Assembly: GCA_945889085.1 (NCBI GenBank)
Contig: CAMDBM010000046.1
Span: 1-18,327 of the forward strand
Source of the DNA: WLJO01 sp945889085
Lineage (GTDB): Bacteria; Actinomycetota; Acidimicrobiia; Acidimicrobiales; Ilumatobacteraceae
Length of the DNA stretch: 18,327 nt
Direction of reading: 5' to 3'
Shown in pieces: positions 15,196-18,327 of the stretch. Position 1 is the first letter of the stretch. Each line of letters starts with the position of its first letter. The notes beneath the pieces were generated by a model that had not been told where the DNA came from, made no database searches, and was given only the letters and a program-made list of their open reading frames with translations. The position numbers were made by a program, and so were the translations under genes.

Positions 15196-15201
15196 GGTTG
15201 A

Positions 15202-15207
15202 AGTGTA
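15202..15207 (-). promoter_or_regulatory. -10 box of the small-protein/nucleotidyltransferase operon
   Basis: On the minus strand TACACT ends six bases before GTG 15195, matching TAnnnT and a leaderless start. It supports the start choice of the 56-residue gene. Confidence 0.45.
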
Positions 15208-15251
15208 CGACGGGCAGGCAGGGCGGAACTTGCGGCTTTGCCCCGGGCCCG

Positions 15252-15327
15252 ATGCTGGTGCGTGTGTGGGAGCACGAGAACCCGGTGAAGGAGGCAGACC
15301 GGGTGCAACGAGCGCTGGGCCGGTAGG
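15252..15327 (+). pseudogene. Remnant of the C-terminus of a Vsr/DUF559-type endonuclease
   Basis: In one plus frame, 24 codons from ATG 15252 to TAG 15327 read LVRVWEHENPVKEADRV followed by QRALGR and a stop. The VRVWEHE strand followed by an A-D-R-V helix is the hallmark end of very-short-patch-repair (Vsr) and related DUF559 endonucleases, which in full length are about 110-150 residues. No matching N-terminal part (the HGCFWH region) is found upstream, where the opposite strand is used by the 56-residue gene. It appears to be the debris of a former restriction or repair gene. Too short to be certain. Confidence 0.45.
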
Positions 15328-15401
15328 TCAGGCGACGGTTCGACGGCATCCAGGTGCCGCTCTTCGACGGCGCTCAGCTAAGCGCTGGGAGAAACAGGAG
15401 T

Positions 15402-15647
15402 TCAGGCAACGTCGGCGACGCGGAATGTCGTCACCGAGGGCTTCTGGCCGAGCGCAAGCGGAAACTCTTCGAGGTACAGAGTGGTTGCTTCGGTCAGATT
15501 CGCGAGTGCTTCCGCTTCGGTTTCGCCCTGGGACACAGTCCCGGTCTCGGGGTTCAACGCGCAATAGCCACCCTCTGGGGCAGCCCAGAGCACCGCAGTC
15601 AGTTCGATCTGCTTGTCGGCTCCAACGGTCACAGCATCAGCCAACAC
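15402..15647 (-). CDS. HicB-like antitoxin without a HicA partner
   Basis: An 81-residue protein with the HicB N-terminal fold: IELTAVLWAAPEGGYCALNP, ETGTVSQGETEAEALANL and EATTLYLEEFPL match the family closely. HicB normally blocks HicA, a small double-stranded-RNA-binding mRNase. There is no HicA frame (about 60 residues with a conserved histidine) on either side: upstream lies only the 94-base gap to the Phd gene, downstream only short non-coding text. GTG 15647 is the longest start; GTG 15632 is also possible and closer to family length. It is either an orphan that has lost its toxin or acts on a toxin elsewhere. A second hicB 3' end lies at 16092-16131. Confidence 0.8.
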   Translation of the reverse strand: MLADAVTVGADKQIELTAVLWAAPEGGYCALNPETGTVSQGETEAEALANLTEATTLYLEEFPLALGQKPSVTTFRVADVA

Positions 15648-15729
15648 TCTCAGGGCTGCAATCGCAAGGAGGCATACGACCTAGAGACGAGTTCCCGAAA
15701 GCCGACGACCACGACGACGCAACGCCTCG

Positions 15730-15741
15730 TACTGTGTCTAC
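15730..15741 (+). promoter_or_regulatory. Leaderless-type promoter of the Phd antitoxin
   Basis: TACTGT (15730-15735) ends six bases before ATG 15742, the same geometry as the MazEF-like and nucleotidyltransferase promoters. No Shine-Dalgarno precedes the ATG. Confidence 0.45.
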
Positions 15742-16002
15742 ATGGACGTCGATGCAAAGGACCTCGAAGAGCACCTCTCGGAATACCTGGCACACGTAGC
15801 CGCAGGCATAGCGATCCGTGTTACCGATGGTGGCGCCCCTATCGCCCTCATCTCGCCGGTCTCGACGAGCGGCACACTCCGGCGCGGGATCGAAGCGGGC
15901 TCGATTCGGCCGCCGAAACGCTTTGGACGCGTTGGCGCAATCGAGCCAGCCACGAGTAGTCGCCGCATTGCTGACGTTCTCGCCGAGGATCGCGGCGCGT
16001 AG
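15742..16002 (+). CDS. Phd/YefM-family antitoxin without an adjacent toxin
   Basis: An 86-residue protein. Residues 1-40 are the Phd DNA-binding fold: VDAKDLEEHLSEYLAHVAAG, then IRVTDGGAPIALISPV. The C-terminal half, GTLRRGIEAGSIRPPKRFG and RIADVLAEDRG, matches the toxin-binding tail seen in actinobacterial VapB-like Phd proteins, which pair with VapC PIN-domain RNases. A PIN gene should begin within a few bases of the stop, but the 211 bases before the next gene carry none. Either the toxin has been deleted, with the hicB relic and the ATPase promoter now in its place, or the antitoxin persists as a free repressor. It is divergent from hicB, 94 bases apart. Confidence 0.85.
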   Translation: MDVDAKDLEEHLSEYLAHVAAGIAIRVTDGGAPIALISPVSTSGTLRRGIEAGSIRPPKRFGRVGAIEPATSSRRIADVLAEDRGA

Positions 16003-16091
16003 CCGGAACTGTGCGCTCACCGGGTCTCTGAGCGTGCGTCTGAGTGAACGCGGAACGTCGAAGGAGTTGGCGCACCAATCTGGCGCGAAGT

Positions 16092-16131
16092 TCAGGCAGT
16101 GTCGACGACGCGGACTGTCGACAGCGAGCCC
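16092..16131 (-). pseudogene. Relic of the 3' end of a second hicB
   Basis: On the minus strand this stretch ends SLSTVRVVDTA and a stop, against SVTTFRVADVA and a stop in the intact hicB. At DNA level, 32 of 40 positions agree with 15402-15441. Similarity stops just before the TTGACA box at 16133, so the ATPase promoter segment abuts the break. No upstream part of this hicB copy remains. Confidence 0.55.
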
Positions 16132-16132
16132 C

Positions 16133-16182
16133 TTGACACCGATACTGTTAGCGTACAATAGTATGTACTGCTGATACTATTG
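16133..16182 (+). promoter_or_regulatory. Sigma-70-type promoter with inverted-repeat operator for the ATPase-nuclease gene
   Basis: TTGACA (16133-16138) and TACAAT (16154-16159) form a near-consensus promoter with a 15-base spacer. CAATAGTAT (16156-16164) and ATACTATTG (16174-16182) are perfect 9-bp inverted repeats, 18 bp centre to centre, covering the -10 and the expected transcription start. GATACTRTT also recurs directly at 16141 and 16173. The layout implies tight repression by a dimeric DNA-binding protein; the nearby Phd antitoxin is a possible repressor, by inference only. The stretch is far more AT-rich than its surroundings. Confidence 0.65.
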
Positions 16183-16213
16183 CTTGCTCGCAGCTCTAAC
16201 GAGAGGTTGGCCC

Positions 16214-17638
16214 GTGGACCGCGACGTCATCTCTGACTTCATCGACTCGACCGCAGCTCGGCCTCTGCTTGGCCTTGTCTACGGCCGTCGCCGCATCGGC
16301 AAGTCGACGCTCCTCGCCAGCGAGGTCGACAAGCGCAAGGGGTTCTACTTCGAGGCGACTCGGGTTGCGAGCCGGGTTCAACTGGATCGGCTCGGGGCTG
16401 AACTCGGTGAACACCTCGGAGTCGGTCGCATCGCTCTCGATTCGTGGGACGAGGCACTTCGGTCGCTCTTGGCACTTGGGGCCAAGGGCCCGATTCCTGT
16501 CGTCATCGACGAGTTCGGTCACGTTCTCGAAGCCGACAGGTCAATCGAGTCGACCATCGCCGCCGCCTTCGGTCCTGGAGCTCGGCGCGGGCCGTCGAGC
16601 CAAGCGCGACTTGTTCTCTGCGGATCGGCTATCTCGGTGATGCGGGCCCTGACCGCCGGTGAAGCGCCCCTGCGGGGGCGCGCTGGCATGGAACTCATCA
16701 TGCACGCCGACGATTATCGAGCCGCCGCCGAGCGCCTCAACGACCCAACCGACCTGCAAACCGCAGTGCAGGTGTACGCCGCCATCGGAGGCGTTGTCGG
16801 CTATGCCACCGACATGGTCAACTTTGACCTGCCTGATGGTGCTGGTGACGTGGACCGTTGGATCGTTCAGCGGATCCTCTCGCCCAGTGCCACCATGCGA
16901 AACGAGGCGACCACGTTGCTCGCCGAAGACCCGGTCATGGCCGGAGCCGGATCGCTGATCCACCACAGCATCCTGGCCGCAATCGCCAACGGGGCCGTCA
17001 CGGCCGGATCGATCGCGAACCGGATTGGAAGGACTGTTTCCAACCTTGCTCCGGCACTCAATCGGCTCGTCGACGCCGGGTTCGTCATCCGCCTGGAGGA
17101 CCCGATCCGAGACCAGCGGCCTCTCTACTCCCTTGACGACCCGTTCCTGCAGTTCCACTACGCAGTGCTCGACCCACACGGGGCACTGCTACGCGATCGG
17201 TCACCTGGCACCGTGTGGACAAACCGGCTGCGCGCTTCGTTCGACTCGCAGGTGCGTGGACCTGTGTTCGAGGCACAGGCTCGCACATGGGCGCGACGCT
17301 TCGCAGCGGCCTCCACCATCGATCCCGCGAGCCGCATCGGTCCTTCCAGCGTCAACATCGACGGTGTCGACCATGAACTCGACGTGGTCGCCGCCGCCGA
17401 CGGCCCCACCCCGGCCAAGCGCACCATCACCGCGATCGGTGAAGCGAAGGCCGGCGAGACCCTCGGTATCGGGCATCTCAATCGTTTGGAGCGGGCACGA
17501 ACTGCGCTCGGCCACCGAGCTGTGGACGCAAGGCTGTTCCTGTTCGGCACCAATGTCGATCCGGCACTTGCCGCCGCCGCCTCGAAGCGGTCCGACGCTG
17601 AGGTCGTCGACCTCGACCGCCTCTATCACGGCGAGTAA
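16214..17638 (+). CDS. P-loop ATPase (archaeal-ATPase/DUF234 type) with C-terminal PD-(D/E)xK nuclease signature
   Basis: A 475-residue protein. The N-terminal ATPase has Walker A YGRRRIGKST (23-32) and Walker B VVIDEFG (96-102), then LVLCGSAISVM and the GRAGMELIMHAD segment usual in this clade. A winged-helix-like region follows (AGSIANRIGRTVSNLAPALNRLVDAGFVIRLEDP), then DUF234-type YSLDDPFLQFHYAVLDP and GPVFEAQARTWA. The C-terminus has HELDVV with D390 and GEAKAG with E410 and K412, the D-(x19)-ExK pattern of restriction-like nucleases. GTG 16214 is preferred because GAGAGG precedes it by seven bases and the conserved region starts at once; TTG 16184 lies inside the operator. Family members are common in archaea and genomic islands; some are suspected of mobile-element or defence roles, but function is not established. 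Confidence 0.82.
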   Translation: MDRDVISDFIDSTAARPLLGLVYGRRRIGKSTLLASEVDKRKGFYFEATRVASRVQLDRLGAELGEHLGVGRIALDSWDEALRSLLALGAKGPIPVVIDEFGHVLEADRSIESTIAAAFGPGARRGPSSQARLVLCGSAISVMRALTAGEAPLRGRAGMELIMHADDYRAAAERLNDPTDLQTAVQVYAAIGGVVGYATDMVNFDLPDGAGDVDRWIVQRILSPSATMRNEATTLLAEDPVMAGAGSLIHHSILAAIANGAVTAGSIANRIGRTVSNLAPALNRLVDAGFVIRLEDPIRDQRPLYSLDDPFLQFHYAVLDPHGALLRDRSPGTVWTNRLRASFDSQVRGPVFEAQARTWARRFAAASTIDPASRIGPSSVNIDGVDHELDVVAAADGPTPAKRTITAIGEAKAGETLGIGHLNRLERARTALGHRAVDARLFLFGTNVDPALAAAASKRSDAEVVDLDRLYHGE

Positions 17639-17723
17639 CCCGGAGGAGCCCTCTCCAAGACGACACTGAACACCGTGTCAACACCGGCACTCGCGACGCA
17701 TGCGGCCCCGATCAGGCGTGTAC

Positions 17724-17743
17724 GCACCGACACTCGTCGGCGC
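17724..17743. other. Hairpin in the gap before the DUF4287 gene
   Basis: GCACCGAC and GTCGGCGC form an eight-position stem with one mismatch and a four-base loop; GCGT and ACGC outside can extend it past a bulge. It lies in the 183-base gap after the ATPase-nuclease gene, which otherwise holds nothing I can recognise. It could terminate the upstream transcript, but lacks a T tract. Confidence 0.3.
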
Positions 17744-17821
17744 ACGCCGGAGACGCTTCGAGATGCAGAGCGGTTGCGGGGTTGTTCCGGGGCCTCACTT
17801 CCCCCTCGTCAGCCTTGCCGC

Positions 17822-18241
17822 ATGCCTACGGCCAGAGGTGATCGCTCCGCCCACTTCCCCGCCATCGAGAAGAAGCACGGTGGGCCGATCTCGCTGTGGA
17901 TCGAGCGTGTGAACGACTTGGGCAAGGTGAAGTACGAGGAGCAGATCGCGTTCCTGCGGGAGAACCACGGGTTCAGCCAGACACACGCGAACGCGCTGGT
18001 GATGTACGTGCGGGGGTCTACCACCTCGAAGAAGTTCGACGGGCCCGACGCATTCTTCGCAAAGGTGGATCCGGTGGCGGCGAGGACAGCGAAGGCGATC
18101 TTTGCGGCGGTTACCGAGAAGCATCCGACGCTGGAACTGGTGATGGCGTGGAACCAGCCGATGCTGCGCAACGAAAAGGGGCGCTTCGGATTTGAGGGTG
18201 GAGTAGGTCCCGGGCGTGGGACAGGGGCTCTGCAACGCTGA
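17822..18241 (+). CDS. DUF4287-domain protein with 3' end disrupted by an insertion sequence
   Basis: The 139-residue frame starts with the DUF4287 pattern: HFPAIEKKHGGPISLWIERV, then KYEEQIAFLRENHGFSQTHANALVMYVRG. A second domain of DUF1801/DUF5655 type begins (VAARTAKAIFAAVTEKHPTLELVMAWNQPML) but stops short: after about residue 122 the text becomes glycine-rich and leads into the insertion-sequence end, where the TGA lies. Full-length relatives are about 170-190 residues. It is therefore probably a truncated gene. ATG 17822 is chosen because it directly precedes the domain and CAGCCT ends six bases upstream; the frame is open back to 17675 without resemblance to anything. Function of the family is unknown. 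Confidence 0.75.
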   Translation: MPTARGDRSAHFPAIEKKHGGPISLWIERVNDLGKVKYEEQIAFLRENHGFSQTHANALVMYVRGSTTSKKFDGPDAFFAKVDPVAARTAKAIFAAVTEKHPTLELVMAWNQPMLRNEKGRFGFEGGVGPGRGTGALQR

Positions 18242-18327
18242 CGGTGTTCTAAGCCGGCCAGTGTCGAGGAGCCCCTGTTGGAAACCGATCCTACGCGCAT
18301 GTGCGCGCTGCTTGTTGGCCTCGCGAA
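18222..18327 (+). mobile_element. Left end of an ISL3-family-like insertion sequence (partial)
   Basis: A GGGGCTCTGCAACG block starts near 18224, where the DUF4287 gene loses its family pattern. It resembles ISL3-type termini, which commonly begin GGCTCT. CAGGGGCTC (18222-18230) is repeated in inverted form at 18269-18277. About 55 bases in, a transposase-like frame starts. The exact terminus and target duplication cannot be set because the right end is outside the window. Confidence 0.55.
18278..18327 (+). CDS. ISL3-family-like transposase, N-terminal end (partial)
   Basis: From TTG 18278 the frame reads LETDPTRMCALLVGL and runs off the window. The MC-x-LLVGL opening is typical, as I recall, of ISL3-family transposases (usually about 400 residues with an N-terminal zinc-binding and a DDE domain). 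GAGGAG (18266-18271) precedes the TTG by six bases. Only 16 residues are visible, so the family call leans on the terminal sequence as well. Confidence 0.5.
   Translation, partial: METDPTRMCALLVGLA

Noticed and set aside
15354..15959. Plus-strand frame of 201 codons across hicB and phd
   Set aside because: Shadow of both antitoxin genes; neither codon pattern nor product resembles a protein family.

Overview
The window reads as high-GC chromosomal DNA of an actinobacterium. Gene families, GC-rich third codon positions and frequent TAnnnT -10 hexamers placed six bases before a start codon (leaderless mRNAs) all fit Actinomycetota. I suspect Acidimicrobiia from the mix of acyl-CoA, Baeyer-Villiger and DUF5925-type genes, but this is inference. 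No rRNA, tRNA or CRISPR array is visible.

Positions 1 to about 11,500 are a metabolic block. After the tail of an upstream gene comes a receiver-EAL protein (cyclic-di-GMP signalling), then an ACAD10/11-like acyl-CoA dehydrogenase, a perfect long hairpin terminator, and an acetoacetyl-CoA synthetase. On the minus strand follow a PhzS-like class A flavin monooxygenase and, past a plus-strand family 2 glycosyltransferase, an EthA-like Baeyer-Villiger monooxygenase. Divergent from the latter is a plus-strand run of a second acyl-CoA dehydrogenase and two crotonase-fold proteins, the last two translationally coupled. Together these look like a pathway that oxygenates a ketone or ring compound and feeds the acyl-CoA into beta-oxidation. 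A TetR-like gene lies convergent to the run.

Positions about 12,070 to 18,327 are an accessory region rich in conflict-type genes. A MazEF-like toxin-antitoxin pair is flanked by 21-bp perfect direct repeats, as if it were inserted as a cassette. Then come a DUF5925-type AAA ATPase with a YbjN/CesT-like chaperone-fold partner, a minus-strand pair of a 56-residue helical protein and a MNT-like nucleotidyltransferase, a scrap resembling the C-terminus of a Vsr/DUF559-type nuclease, a HicB antitoxin without HicA, a Phd antitoxin without its usual PIN toxin, a second decayed hicB 3' end, and a P-loop ATPase (archaeal-ATPase/DUF234 type) with a C-terminal PD-(D/E)xK signature behind a TTGACA promoter and a 9-bp inverted repeat. 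The right edge holds a DUF4287 gene whose 3' end runs into the left end of an apparent ISL3-family insertion sequence.

The parts most worth following are the repeat-flanked MazEF cassette, the small-protein/nucleotidyltransferase pair, the AAA/YbjN pair, and the operator-controlled ATPase-nuclease among antitoxin relics.
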